A stretch of DNA of 64,000 nt. It comes from Ideonella alba (lineage in GTDB: Bacteria; Pseudomonadota; Gammaproteobacteria; Burkholderiales; Burkholderiaceae_C). The translations under genes were made by a program, and so were the position numbers. The notes under the pieces are model-generated. The model did no database searches, was not told the DNA's origin, and saw nothing but the letters and a program-made list of their open reading frames with translations. Where the stretch lies: contig NZ_JAGQDF010000012.1 in assembly GCF_018069875.1 (NCBI RefSeq), positions 62,001 to 126,000 on the forward strand, given 5' to 3'. This document shows positions 20,370 to 29,225 of this stretch, piece by piece; position 1 is the first letter of the stretch, and every line of letters begins with the position of its first letter.

Positions 20370-21049
20370 GCAATACGCCGGAGCGGGTGCAGGGCATCAC
20401 CGAGGACGACATCGCCGACTACCTGGCCAACACGCCGGGCTTCTTCGAGCGCCACGCCGAACTGCTGGCTGCGGTGCAGCTGGCCAGCCCGCATGGCGGG
20501 CGGGCGGTGTCGCTGCAGGAGCGCCAGATCGACATGCTGCGCGAGCGCATCAAGGGCATGGAGCGCCGCTTCATGGACATGGTGCGGGCCGGCAATGACA
20601 ACGCCTCGATCGCCCGCCGCATGCATGGCTGGACCTGCGCGCTGATGCGCGCCACCGACCCGGACGCGCTGCACGAAGCGGTCGTCGACGGCCTGAAGGA
20701 GCAGTTCCTGATCCCCCAGGTGGCCTTGCGCCTGTGGGGTGTCGACGGCGGGGGCCGTCCCTGGACCGAGGGCACCGACGAGGACCTGCACACCTTCGCC
20801 GCCAGCCTGAACGTGCCCTACTGCGGCCTGAACTCGGGCTTTGCCGCGGCGCAGTGGCTGGGCGGCGCGCCGGCGCAGTCGATGGCCATGATCCCGCTGC
20901 GCCGCGCCGGCGCCGGCAGCGCATGCTTCGGACTGCTGGTGCTGGGCTCGCCCGATGCGCTGCGCTACCAGGCCGACATGGGCACCGAGTTCCTCGAGCA
21001 ACTGGGCGACATCGCCAGCGCTGCACTGGCGCGGCTGTTCCCGCGCTGA
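20366..21049 (+). CDS. DUF484 family protein
   Basis: A 227-residue cytosolic protein of the DUF484 family, which has a GAF-like fold and an N-terminal helical part. The opening [20 protein letters not shown] and the next segment, [21 protein letters not shown], are diagnostic. The C-terminal half ([11 protein letters not shown]-type strands, [16 protein letters not shown]) completes the GAF-like domain. Function is unknown; the constant position between dapF and xerC suggests a link to cell envelope growth or chromosome segregation. The GTG start overlaps the dapF stop. Confidence 0.93.
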   Translation: MSNTPERVQGITEDDIADYLANTPGFFERHAELLAAVQLASPHGGRAVSLQERQIDMLRERIKGMERRFMDMVRAGNDNASIARRMHGWTCALMRATDPDALHEAVVDGLKEQFLIPQVALRLWGVDGGGRPWTEGTDEDLHTFAASLNVPYCGLNSGFAAAQWLGGAPAQSMAMIPLRRAGAGSACFGLLVLGSPDALRYQADMGTEFLEQLGDIASAALARLFPR

Positions 21050-21102
21050 CATGCCCCAACGCGCGCACGACGTCCCAGGCCTCCCCAGGCAGGCGCACTG
21101 AC

Positions 21103-22038
21103 ATGGATCCGCGTGCCGCCTTGCCCGACCCGCTGCCGCGCTACCTGACGCACCTGCGCGTCGAGCGCCGGGTGGCGGCGCGCACGCTGGCGCTGTACGA
21201 AGACGCGCTGCGCCGGCTGGCCGATGGCCTGGCCACGCAGGAGGTGCCGCTGGCCCGCACCCAGCCGCACCATGTGCGCGGGCTGGTGGCCTCGCTGCAC
21301 GGGGCCGGGCTGTCGCCGCGCAGCCTGGCGCTGCAGCTGTCGGCCTGGCGCGGCTTCTTCCGCTGGTGGGGACGCGAGGGCGCGGTGGCGGCCAACCCGG
21401 TGGACGGCGTGCGGGCCCCCAAGGCCGCCAAGCCGCTGCCCAAGGCGCTGCCGGTGGACCAGGCGGTGGCGCTGGCGGCCCATGAGGATGCCGCCGACGA
21501 CCCGGCGCTGGCGGCGCGCGACCACGCGATCGCCGAGCTGCTCTACGGCGGCGGCCTGCGCGTGGGCGAGCTGGTCGGCCTGGACTGCGCGGCCGGGCCG
21601 CAGGCGGCCGGCTGGGTCGACCTGGCCGATGGCACCGCGCATGTGCTGGGCAAGGGCCGCAAGCGGCGCAGCGTGCCGATCGGCGAGGCAGCGGTGACGG
21701 CGCTGCGCGCCTGGCTGACGCAGCGCAGCGCGATGGCCGCCGAGGGCGAGGCCGCGCTGTTCGTCGGCCAGCGTGGCCAGCGGCTGAGCGACAGCCAGGT
21801 GCGCTCGCGCCTGCGCCGCCTGGCGCTGCAGGCCGGTCTGCCCACGCCGGTGCACCCGCACATGCTGCGCCACAGCTTCGCCTCGCACCTGCTGCAGTCC
21901 AGCGGCGACCTGCGCGCGGTGCAGGAGCTGCTGGGCCACGCCAGCATCAGCACCACCCAGGTCTACACGCGGCTGGACTACCAGCACCTGGCCAAGGTCT
22001 ACGACGCGGCGCATCCGCGCGCCCGGCGCAAGGGTTGA
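21103..22038 (+). CDS. xerC: Tyrosine recombinase XerC
   Basis: XerC acts with XerD at dif to resolve chromosome dimers. The 311-residue protein has the N-terminal SAM-like core-binding domain (about 10-100) and the complete catalytic set: Arg153 (GGGLRVGEL), Lys184 (GKGRKRRSVPI), His253 and Arg256 (HMLRHSFASHLL), His279 (LLGHASISTTQ) and the nucleophile Tyr288 (VYTRLDY). It is third in the dapF-DUF484-xerC operon, 53 bp after DUF484. The genomic place and length argue for the housekeeping enzyme rather than a mobile-element integrase. Confidence 0.95.
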   Translation: MDPRAALPDPLPRYLTHLRVERRVAARTLALYEDALRRLADGLATQEVPLARTQPHHVRGLVASLHGAGLSPRSLALQLSAWRGFFRWWGREGAVAANPVDGVRAPKAAKPLPKALPVDQAVALAAHEDAADDPALAARDHAIAELLYGGGLRVGELVGLDCAAGPQAAGWVDLADGTAHVLGKGRKRRSVPIGEAAVTALRAWLTQRSAMAAEGEAALFVGQRGQRLSDSQVRSRLRRLALQAGLPTPVHPHMLRHSFASHLLQSSGDLRAVQELLGHASISTTQVYTRLDYQHLAKVYDAAHPRARRKG

Positions 22039-22096
22039 GCCGGATCGGGCGCACCAGCCCGGGCGCCTAACATCGCCGCGCATCAAGGGGACAGGC

Positions 22097-23398
22097 ATGC
22101 AGCAGAGATGGCGATGGGCGCTGGGCGCCGCGGTGCTGGCAATCGCCGGCCTGGCCGGCGCCGCCGAGCCGAGCTTCCAGATCACGCCGGTCGACGACGC
22201 CTGGTTCAAGGCCTTGCCGATGGACCCGCAGGCCGCCACCGATGCGTTCATGGCGCGCATCCCGCCCGAGGTCCAGGCGCGCGCCAATGCCTACTTCGAG
22301 GGCGGCTACTGGCTGCAGCTGTGGAACTTCCTGCTCGGCCTGGCAGTCGCCGCGCTGCTGCTGTTCACGCCCTGGTCCACGCGCTGGCGCGATGCGCTGC
22401 GCCAGCGGCTGCCCCGGCCCTTCCTGGCCGACGCCGCCTACGGCGCGCTGTACCTGCTGGCCGGCACCGTGCTGACGCTGCCCTTGTCGATCTACCAGGG
22501 CTTCGTGCGCGAGCGCGCCTACGGCCTGGCCACGCAGGACTTCGGGGCCTGGTTCGGCGAACAGCTGATGCAGACCGGCATCAGCCTGCTGCTGGGCGGC
22601 CTGGCGATCGGCCTGCTGTATGCGGTGCTGCGCTCCAGCGGGGCGCGCTGGTGGCTGTGGGGCGCGGTGGCGATGACCAGCGTGATGGCGGTGACGATCG
22701 CCATCGGACCGGTGTTCATCGAGCCGCTGTTCAACACCTACCGGCCGATGCCCGACGGCCTGCTGAAGGACCAGCTGCTGCGCATGGCGCAGGCCAACGG
22801 TGTGCCGGTGGACAACGTCCTGGTCTTTGACGCCTCGCGCCAGAGCACCCGCGTCAGTGCCAACGTCGCGGGCCTGATGGGCACCGCCGCCGTGCGCCTG
22901 AACGACAACCTGCTCAACCGCGCCAGCCCCGATGAGGTGGTGGCGGTGATGGCCCACGAGATCGGTCACTACGCGCTGAACCACATCCCGAAGATGCTGC
23001 TGGAATTCGGCGTGCTGATCGCCGCGGGCTTCCTGTTCTGCGACGCGGTGATGCGCGCGCTGCTGGCGCGCTGGGGCACCCGCTGGCGCCTCCAGGGCAT
23101 GGCCGACGTCGGCGGCCTGCCGCTGCTGGCCGCGGTGTTCGCCACCTGGATGTTCCTGGCCACGCCGCTGCTCAACACCATCATCCGCGTGCACGAGGTC
23201 GAGGCCGACCTGTGGGGCCTGAACCTGGCGCGTGAGCCGCTGGCCGAGGCCGAGGTGCTGCTCAAGCTGGTCGAATACCGCAAGCCCGACCCCGGCCCGA
23301 TCGAGGAATTCATCTTCTTCGACCATCCCAGCACCCGCACCCGCGTCTTCAACGCGATGCAGTGGCGCGCCCAGCTGGGCGACGGCGCCGAGCCGTGA
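22097..23398 (+). CDS. M48 family membrane metalloprotease (Ste24/CaaX-type)
   Basis: A 433-residue membrane zinc protease of the M48A (Ste24-like) group. HEIGH at residues 287-291 supplies the zinc ligands, and a later Glu in IIRVHEVEADLWGLNLA completes the site. Several hydrophobic spans are visible: a signal-like N-terminus, one near 75-95, one near 120-140, a pair near 165-215 and a pair around 300-355. In bacteria such proteins have been tied to membrane-protein quality control; a role in prenyl-protein processing is not expected. Its stop overlaps the GTG start of the lipid kinase gene. Confidence 0.9.
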   Translation: MQQRWRWALGAAVLAIAGLAGAAEPSFQITPVDDAWFKALPMDPQAATDAFMARIPPEVQARANAYFEGGYWLQLWNFLLGLAVAALLLFTPWSTRWRDALRQRLPRPFLADAAYGALYLLAGTVLTLPLSIYQGFVRERAYGLATQDFGAWFGEQLMQTGISLLLGGLAIGLLYAVLRSSGARWWLWGAVAMTSVMAVTIAIGPVFIEPLFNTYRPMPDGLLKDQLLRMAQANGVPVDNVLVFDASRQSTRVSANVAGLMGTAAVRLNDNLLNRASPDEVVAVMAHEIGHYALNHIPKMLLEFGVLIAAGFLFCDAVMRALLARWGTRWRLQGMADVGGLPLLAAVFATWMFLATPLLNTIIRVHEVEADLWGLNLAREPLAEAEVLLKLVEYRKPDPGPIEEFIFFDHPSTRTRVFNAMQWRAQLGDGAEP

Positions 23399-24294
23399 GC
23401 CCGGCGCGCCTGTGCCTGCTGAACCCGCACGCGGCCGGCGGCCGCGGCGCCGCGCTGGCGCCGGCGCTGGAGGCTGCCCTGCACGCGGCCGGCGGGCCGC
23501 CGCTGCGCTGCCCGTCCAGCGTGGCCGCGGCGCGCGCCGAGATTGCCGCGCTGCCCGCCGGCAGCCGGGTGCTGGTGGCGGGCGGCGACGGCACACTGCA
23601 GCACCTGCTGTCCGCCGTGCTCGCGGGGGACCATGAGCTGGCGCTGCTGCCCTGCGGCACCGGCAACGACCTGGCGCGGGCACTGGGCCTGCGCCGCGGC
23701 GACTGGCGCGCCGCGCTGCAGGGGGCGCTGCAGGCACCGGCGCGGCCGATCGATCTGGGCGAGTTGTGCGCCGACGGCGGCGCGCCGCAGCCCTTCGCCT
23801 CCAGCCTGTGCGTCGGCTTTGACGCGGCGGTGGGCGCGGCGGCGCTGTCCGGCCCGCGCAGGCTGCGCGGGATGCCGCGCTACCTGTGGGCCACGCTGCG
23901 CACGCTGGCGCGGCTGCAGCGCTACCCGCTGCGCCTGCAGGTGGATGGCGCCCCCGGACCGGCCGGCCCCTGCCTGTTCGCGTCCTCGCTGAACACGCCG
24001 ACCTATGCCAGCGGCATGCCGGTGGCGCCGGGCGCGCGCATCGACGACGGCCGGCTATCGCTGGTGCGGGCCGCCGCGCTGGGGCGGGTCGGCACGCTGC
24101 TGGCGCTGCCGCTGCTGCTGGCGGGCTGGCACCTGCACCACCCGCGCATCCGGCTGCTGCCCTTCCGGCACCTGCGCCTGGAGGGCGATGCGCCGCTGCC
24201 GCTGGCCCTGGATGGCGAGCCGGTGGCGCCGGCCCGGGTGGTGGAGGTCCGCGTGCGCCCGGCGGCGCTGCGGGTGGTGCAGGCTCAGCGGTAG
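23395..24294 (+). CDS. Diacylglycerol/sphingosine kinase-like lipid kinase
   Basis: A 299-residue member of the DAGK catalytic family (YegS/DgkB-like). It starts with the conserved LLNPHAAGGRG and has the nucleotide motif VLVAGGDGTLQHLLS and LPCGTGNDLARALGL, which together define the family. The C-terminal half holds the second beta-domain that covers the lipid site. The start is a GTG that overlaps the M48 protease stop (GTGA). The 3' end overlaps the convergent solute-binding gene by 10 bp. The lipid phosphorylated is unknown. Confidence 0.9.
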   Translation: MSPARLCLLNPHAAGGRGAALAPALEAALHAAGGPPLRCPSSVAAARAEIAALPAGSRVLVAGGDGTLQHLLSAVLAGDHELALLPCGTGNDLARALGLRRGDWRAALQGALQAPARPIDLGELCADGGAPQPFASSLCVGFDAAVGAAALSGPRRLRGMPRYLWATLRTLARLQRYPLRLQVDGAPGPAGPCLFASSLNTPTYASGMPVAPGARIDDGRLSLVRAAALGRVGTLLALPLLLAGWHLHHPRIRLLPFRHLRLEGDAPLPLALDGEPVAPARVVEVRVRPAALRVVQAQR

Positions 24295-25592
24295 TAGCCG
24301 GCCCGGGACATCTCGCGCTCGGCCGCCACCTGCGAGGCCTTCAGCGCCTCGGTCAGCGTGAGCTGGTCGGCCAGCAGCAGGCCCATCTGCCGGCCCACCT
24401 CGTTGCCGACCGTCGGGAACTCGGCGATCGAGGCGAACTGCACGCCCACATAGGGGCTGCGCGGCAGCGTCGCGTCCTGCGGGTTGGCCAGCTCGATGGC
24501 GGCCAGCTCGGCGGTGGCAAAGCGCGCCGCCCGCTTGAACTCGGGGTTGGCATAGGTGCTGCGCCGGGTGCCAGTGGGCACATGCGCCCAGCCGCGGTTG
24601 CGCGCCACCAGCTGCACGTAGTCCTTGCTGGTGGCCCAGGTGACGAAGCGCATCGCCTGCGCCACCTTGGTCGAGCCGGCCGGCACCGCCAGGTTCCAGC
24701 TCCACAGCCAGCCCGCCCCCTTGGGGGTGACGGCGGTGGGCGCCATCGCCAGTCCCACCTGAGCGGCCACCCGCGAGCGCTGGGGATCGGTGATGGCGGA
24801 CGCTGCGATGGAAGCGTCGACCCACACGCCGCAGCGCCCCGCACTGAACAGCGCCAGCAGCTGGTTGTAGCCCAGCGTCCAGGGCTGCGGCGGGCCGTAG
24901 CGCTTCATCAGGTCGGCATACAGGCCGATCGCCTCGCGCCAGGGGCGGCTGTCGATCTGCGGCCGCCAGCCCATGTCGAACCACTGGCCACCATGGGTGT
25001 TGACCAGGGTGCTCAGCAGCGCCATGTTCTCGCCCCAGCCGGGCTTGCCGCGCAGGCAGATGCCGTAGCGGCCGCGTTGGGGGTCGTGCAGGCGCGCGGC
25101 CAGCGCCTTCACCTGGGCCCAGGTGGGGCGGTCGGGCAGGGGGAGGCCGGCCTGCTCGGCCAGGTCCTTGCGGTACATCAGCAGCGAGCCCTCGCCGTAG
25201 AAGGGGGCGGCGTAGAGCTTGCCGCCCACGCTCAGCCCGCCGCGCACCGCGGGCAGCAGGTCGTCGACGTCGTAGGCGGCGTCGGTGGCGATCGGCTGCA
25301 GCCAGCCCTTGCGTGCCCAGATCGGTGTCTCGAACATGCCGATCGTCATCACATCGAAGCGCCCGCCCTTGCGGGCGATGTCGGCGCTGACCTGTTCGCG
25401 CAGGGCGCCTTCGGGCAGCGTGACCCACTTCAGGCGGATGTCCGGGTGGCTGCGCTCGAACGCGGGCGAGAGCTTCTGCATCTCCAGCATGTGCGCGTTG
25501 TCCACCGTGGCAATCACCAGCTCAGTGGCCGCCTGCGCGCCCGCAGCCAGACCGGTCAGGGCCAGGACCAGAAGAGCGGTTCTCGGCGACAT
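24285..25592 (-). CDS. Extracellular solute-binding protein, sugar/polyol ABC type (orphan)
   Basis: A 435-residue periplasmic binding protein of the family 1 (maltose-binding-like) class, close to polyol (mannitol/sorbitol) receptors. The signal peptide ends at AQAATELV (about residue 23). Features include PAFERSHPDIRLKWVTLPEG, DVMTIGMFETPIWARKGWL, YAAPFYGEGSLLMYRKDL and WSWNLAVPAGSTKVAQAM. No permease or ATPase gene is adjacent, so it must serve a transporter encoded elsewhere or act as a sensor input. It is divergent from the RlmI-type gene and convergent with the lipid kinase. Confidence 0.86.
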   Translation of the reverse strand: MSPRTALLVLALTGLAAGAQAATELVIATVDNAHMLEMQKLSPAFERSHPDIRLKWVTLPEGALREQVSADIARKGGRFDVMTIGMFETPIWARKGWLQPIATDAAYDVDDLLPAVRGGLSVGGKLYAAPFYGEGSLLMYRKDLAEQAGLPLPDRPTWAQVKALAARLHDPQRGRYGICLRGKPGWGENMALLSTLVNTHGGQWFDMGWRPQIDSRPWREAIGLYADLMKRYGPPQPWTLGYNQLLALFSAGRCGVWVDASIAASAITDPQRSRVAAQVGLAMAPTAVTPKGAGWLWSWNLAVPAGSTKVAQAMRFVTWATSKDYVQLVARNRGWAHVPTGTRRSTYANPEFKRAARFATAELAAIELANPQDATLPRSPYVGVQFASIAEFPTVGNEVGRQMGLLLADQLTLTEALKASQVAAEREMSRAGYYR

Positions 25593-25656
25593 GGCGGCTC
25601 CCGGGGTGAAGGGCTGGCGCGGACGGCGCATCGGCGCGATTGTCGGCGCAGCGGGC

Positions 25657-25662
25657 GACAAT
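25657..25662 (+). promoter_or_regulatory. Candidate -10 for a leaderless rlmI-like mRNA
   Basis: GACAAT lies exactly 6 bp before the ATG at 25669. The bases between (CGGGGC) do not form a normally spaced ribosome site, which suggests a leaderless transcript. Confidence 0.45.
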
Positions 25663-25668
25663 CGGGGC

Positions 25669-26850
25669 ATGAAAGTCATCCGCTTGCGAGAAGGCAAGGA
25701 ACGTTCGCTGCTGCGCCAGCACCCCTGGGTGTTCGCCGGCAGCGTGGCCAAGGGCAAGGCCGACCCTGGCGAGACCGTGCGCGTGGAGGCCGACGACGGC
25801 CGTTTCCTGGCCTGGGCCGCGTTCAGCCCCAGCTCCATGATCCGCGTGCGCGCCTGGAGCTTCGACGAGGCCGAGCGCATCGACGCCGGCTTCTTCCAGC
25901 GCCGCCTGCAGGCCGCGGTGGCGATGCGCCAGCGCCTGGCCATCCAGAGCAATGGCGTGCGCCTGGTGCACGGCGAGGCCGACGGCCTGCCGGGCCTGAT
26001 CGTCGACCGCTACGACGACATCCTCAGCGTGCAGTTCCTCTCGGCCGGCACCGAGCGCTGGAAGGACGTGATCGCCGACGCGCTGCTGCAGGTCACCGGC
26101 TGCCAGCGCCTGTTCGAGCGCAGCGACTCGGGCGTGCGCCAGATGGAGGGCCTGGCGCCCGCCAAGGGCTGGCTGCGTGGCGAGGGGTCCACCACCGTGA
26201 CCCTGCAGGAACACGCGATCCGCCTGACGGTGGATGTCGAGGAAGGCCACAAGACCGGCTACTACCTGGACCAGCGCGAGAACCGCGCGCTCTTCGCCCG
26301 GCTGGTGCGGCAGTTCGGCTGCAAGAGCGTGCTGAACTGCTACAGCTACACCGGCGGCTTCAGCGTGGCGGCGCTGGCCGGCGGCGCCACCGAGGTGATC
26401 AGCGTCGATTCATCGGGCCCGGCACTGGCGCGCGCCGACGCCCATGTGCTGCTCAATGGCTTCGACCCGGCGCACCACACCTCGATGGATGCCGACGTCA
26501 ACGGCACGCTGCGCCAGCTGCTCAAGGACGGCCGGCAGTTCGATGCCATCGTGCTGGACCCGCCGAAGTTCGCCCCCAGCGCGGCCCACGCCGACCGCGC
26601 CAGCCGCGCCTACAAGGACATCAACCGCCTGGGCCTGAAGCTGCTGAAACCCGGCGGCCTGCTGCTGACCTTCAGCTGCTCGGGCGGCATCGGCGCCGAG
26701 CTGTTCCACAAGATCGTCGCCGGCGCCGGTCTGGACGCCGGTGTGGATGCCTACCTGATGCAGCGCCTGGAAGCCTCCAGCGACCACCCCACCACGCTGT
26801 GCTTCCCGGAGGGCGAGTACCTCAAGGGCTTGGCGCTGCTGCGGCGCTGA
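25669..26850 (+). CDS. rlmI: Class I SAM-dependent rRNA methyltransferase (RlmI-like)
   Basis: A 393-residue protein with the layout of RlmI, which makes 5-methylcytosine in 23S rRNA. The N-terminal PUA domain (1-75; LREGKERSLLRQHPWVFAGS) is followed by an EEHAC-like strand region and a Rossmann domain with NCYSYTGGFSVAALAGGA (SAM site). The catalytic motif is LDPPKFAP, followed by the second motif FSCSGGIG; Cys in the latter is the expected nucleophile. Length matches E. coli RlmI (396). Other m5C methylases of the same group cannot be fully excluded. The glycosyltransferase starts 17 bp after its stop. Confidence 0.9.
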   Translation: MKVIRLREGKERSLLRQHPWVFAGSVAKGKADPGETVRVEADDGRFLAWAAFSPSSMIRVRAWSFDEAERIDAGFFQRRLQAAVAMRQRLAIQSNGVRLVHGEADGLPGLIVDRYDDILSVQFLSAGTERWKDVIADALLQVTGCQRLFERSDSGVRQMEGLAPAKGWLRGEGSTTVTLQEHAIRLTVDVEEGHKTGYYLDQRENRALFARLVRQFGCKSVLNCYSYTGGFSVAALAGGATEVISVDSSGPALARADAHVLLNGFDPAHHTSMDADVNGTLRQLLKDGRQFDAIVLDPPKFAPSAAHADRASRAYKDINRLGLKLLKPGGLLLTFSCSGGIGAELFHKIVAGAGLDAGVDAYLMQRLEASSDHPTTLCFPEGEYLKGLALLRR

Positions 26851-26867
26851 GCCAGGCCGCGCCCGCG

Positions 26868-28148
26868 ATGCCCAAGGCGCCGATCCTGGTCCTGTGCCAC
26901 GGCTCGGCCGGTGACGTGCATCCGCTGCTGGGCCTGGCCCGGCGTCTGGCCGACCGCGGCCACCCGGTGCAGGTGCTGTGCGGCCGGCTGCACCTGGGCG
27001 CGGCACAGCGCCTGGGCCTGAACGCCCAGGCGGTGGACACCGACGCGCTGCCTCCCCAGGCCGTGCACGGCCCGGGGCTGTGGCCCGCGCCGCTGCTGTG
27101 GCGCCGCGTGCTGCAGGCCGCGCGCGCCAGCCTGCCGCTGGCCCTGGCCTGGCTGGACCGCTGGCCCGCCGACGGCCCGCGGCCGGTGCTGGTGGCCGGC
27201 AGCTTTGCGCTGGCCGGGCCGCTGCTGCGTGAGCTGCGCGGCCTGCGGCTGCTGACCGTGCACCTCTCGCCGGCGGTGGTGCCCAGCGACACGCTGGCGG
27301 TGCGCCTGGGCGATCTGCAGATGCCCGCCTGGTGGCCGCAGCGCTGGCGTCCGGCGACGATCCGCTGGGCCGAGCGCTGGCTGTTCGATCCGGTGGTGGC
27401 GCCCGGCGTGAACGCGCTGCGCGCCGAATGGGGCCTGCCGCCGGTGCAGCGGGTGCTGGGCCGCTGGCTGCATTCACCCGATGGCGCGGTGGCGCTGTTC
27501 CCGCCGGCCTTCGCGCCGGTGCTGCCGCCGCCGGGCCTGGCGGTGCAGCAGCTAGGCTTTCCGCTGTTCGACCCGCCGCGCGCCGACGCCCGCTGCCTGG
27601 CCGACGACCCCGAGCTGCTGCAGTTCCTGCAGGACGGCCCGCCGCCGGTGGTGTTCTATCCGGCGTCGGCGCGGCGCGATGCGCGCGTCTTCCTGGGCCG
27701 CGCGCTGGCGCTGGTGCGTGAACCCGGCAGCCCGGTGCGCCGCGCGGTGCTGATCAGCCGCGACCGCGACGGCCTGCAGGCGCTGGGCCCGCTGCCTGCG
27801 GGCGTGTTGCAGCGCGACTTCGTGCCCTTCGAGGAACTGCTGCCGCGCAGTGCCGCGCTGGTCCACCTGGGCGGCATCGGCGCCGCCGCGCAGGCGCTGC
27901 GCGCCGGCATTCCCCAGCTGGCGCTGCCGCTGCACCACGACCAGTTCGACAACGCCCAGCGGCTGCAGGACCTGGGCGTGGCGCGCTGGGTGCGCAAGCA
28001 CCAGTCGGCGACCGTGCTGGCGCGCGCGCTGAGCGAGCTGCAGGCCGACCCGCGCACCGCCCAGGCCTGCGCCGTCTGGCGCGAGCGCCTGTCAGCCGCG
28101 CCCAACGCGCTGACGCAGGCGGCGGACGCGGTCCAGGCGCTGGCCTGA
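26868..28148 (+). CDS. GT1/MGT-type glycosyltransferase
   Basis: A 426-residue GT-B glycosyltransferase of the UDP-glycosyltransferase type (family GT1, sterol/macrolide-like). The N-terminal CHGSAGDVHPLLGLARRLAD is the acceptor-domain signature. The donor-site end reads LVHLGGIGAAAQALRAGIPQ and LPLHHDQFDNAQRLQDLGVA, close to the consensus HGGxGT...P...DQ, with LGG replacing HGG. That His-Leu-Gly-Gly variant keeps the His. The acceptor could be a lipid or a small aglycone. It is probably co-transcribed with the rlmI-like gene, although the functions look unrelated. Confidence 0.86.
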   Translation: MPKAPILVLCHGSAGDVHPLLGLARRLADRGHPVQVLCGRLHLGAAQRLGLNAQAVDTDALPPQAVHGPGLWPAPLLWRRVLQAARASLPLALAWLDRWPADGPRPVLVAGSFALAGPLLRELRGLRLLTVHLSPAVVPSDTLAVRLGDLQMPAWWPQRWRPATIRWAERWLFDPVVAPGVNALRAEWGLPPVQRVLGRWLHSPDGAVALFPPAFAPVLPPPGLAVQQLGFPLFDPPRADARCLADDPELLQFLQDGPPPVVFYPASARRDARVFLGRALALVREPGSPVRRAVLISRDRDGLQALGPLPAGVLQRDFVPFEELLPRSAALVHLGGIGAAAQALRAGIPQLALPLHHDQFDNAQRLQDLGVARWVRKHQSATVLARALSELQADPRTAQACAVWRERLSAAPNALTQAADAVQALA

Positions 28149-28169
28149 GGCGATGCGCGCGGCAGGTGC

Positions 28170-28592
28170 TCAGTCGGCGTCCGCAGCCCAGGTCAGCAGG
28201 CCGCGGCCACCCTCGTCCAGGGCGTGGCGCGGCGCGGGCAGGGCGGCCTCGGGCAGGCTGAAGCGCACCCGCACCATGCCGCCGGCGCCCAGCTTCACGC
28301 CGCCAAAGTAGCGCACCACGGTGGCCAGCACGCCGTCCAGGTCCTGGTGGCGCAGCACCTCCAGCATCGGCCGGCCCGCGGTGCCGCTGGGTTCGCAATC
28401 GTCGACCGCGGCGCTCTGGCCGCCGGCCATCAGCGCCCAGCAGACATGGGCCGCGCCCGGGTGCTCGGCCCGCAGGGCGGCCACCACCGCCAGTGCCTCG
28501 GCACGGTTGGCCACCGGCTGCACGCAGCCAATGAAACGGCTCTTGCGGATCAACTGCTCGGCCCGTGCAGGCCCGGCCAGCGTGCTGGGCAT
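28170..28592 (-). CDS. YigZ/IMPACT-family protein, N-terminal domain only
   Basis: A 140-residue protein matching the IMPACT N-terminal domain (UPF0029): RKSRFIGCVQPVANRAEA, AHVCWALMAG, DDCEPSGTAGRPMLEVL and VVRYFGGVKLGAGGMVR. Full YigZ proteins are about 200 residues with a second DUF1949 domain, which is missing here. After GGMVR the family normally has an AY-type motif and a long helix; instead the sequence runs into RVRFSLPEAALPAPRH. Truncation or divergence of the C-terminus is therefore likely. It starts 7 bp after the Lrp-type gene stop and should share its transcript. Function unknown. Confidence 0.78.
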   Translation of the reverse strand: MPSTLAGPARAEQLIRKSRFIGCVQPVANRAEALAVVAALRAEHPGAAHVCWALMAGGQSAAVDDCEPSGTAGRPMLEVLRHQDLDGVLATVVRYFGGVKLGAGGMVRVRFSLPEAALPAPRHALDEGGRGLLTWAADAD

Positions 28593-28599
28593 GGCGCGG

Positions 28600-29088
28600 T
28601 TAACGGGCCGGCCGGTCGGGCGCCGGCACGGTGGGCGCGAACTTCGCCCGCTTGGTGGCGAAGAAGGCCTTCACGTTGCGCACATTGGCGTCCTGGGTGA
28701 ACAGGCGCTGGCTCAGCGCCAGGTAGCCCGGCATGTCGGGCGCCCAGACGGCCAGCATGAAGTCGGGGCCGGGCGAGACGCGCCAGCACTGCTGCACCGC
28801 CGCTTCGGCCACCACGCGGGCTTCGAAGGCGTCCAGGTGCTCGGCGCCCTGGCGGTCCAGGCTGACCTCGCACAGCGCGGTCAGCCCGCGGCCGGCGAAG
28901 GCCGGGGCCAGCAGCACGGTGAAGCGCTCGACCACGCCTGCCTCGCGCAGGCGCTTGACGCGCCGCAGCGCGGTGGCCGGCGAGACGTGCGCCGCCTCGG
29001 CCAGCGCCTGGTTGGTCAGGCTGGCATCGGCCTGCAGCAGGTCCAGCAGGCGCCAGTCGATCGCATCCAGCTCGATGGAAAATTCCAA
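28600..29088 (-). CDS. Lrp/AsnC-family transcription regulator
   Basis: A DNA-binding regulator of about 162 residues. The N-terminal helix-turn-helix reads LDAIDWRLLDLLQADASLTNQ and LAEAAHVSPATALRRVKRLR. The C-terminal RAM domain (from about 70) has the PGPDFMLAVWAPDMPGYLAL segment, where amino-acid effectors bind in this family. I choose the TTG at 29088 (MEFSIELDAIDW). Upstream in-frame TTG (29166) would add 26 residues coded by an AT-rich stretch that looks like promoter DNA. It is divergent from glmS across a palindromic region that it may control. The effector is unknown. Confidence 0.88.
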   Translation of the reverse strand: MEFSIELDAIDWRLLDLLQADASLTNQALAEAAHVSPATALRRVKRLREAGVVERFTVLLAPAFAGRGLTALCEVSLDRQGAEHLDAFEARVVAEAAVQQCWRVSPGPDFMLAVWAPDMPGYLALSQRLFTQDANVRNVKAFFATKRAKFAPTVPAPDRPAR

Positions 29089-29113
29089 GATGTAATCGAG
29101 TTTGAATGAATCT

Positions 29114-29137
29114 GCCAATTCTGGCTGATCATGATCA
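29114..29137. promoter_or_regulatory. Two adjacent inverted repeats between the Lrp-type gene and glmS
   Basis: GCCA-ATTC-TGGC (29114-29125) directly abuts the perfect palindrome TGATCATGATCA (29126-29137). They lie in an AT-rich 137-bp gap in a GC-rich genome, between divergent starts. This is the best candidate site for autoregulation by the Lrp-type protein and for control of glmS. Confidence 0.5.
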
Positions 29138-29225
29138 AAAATTCCATTCACATCAACATCTGGCAAACATCTTTCTTCCAGGCCTGACTACGATGCCGCC
29201 CAGTCCAACCTCCAGGTGAACCCCC

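Noticed and set aside
21103-22038. Integrase of a mobile element
   Set aside because: The tyrosine recombinase sits in the conserved dapF-DUF484-xerC operon, so it is housekeeping XerC.
29090-29225. glmS ribozyme in the glmS leader
   Set aside because: The leader is short and lacks the ribozyme core; the element is known mainly from Gram-positive bacteria.
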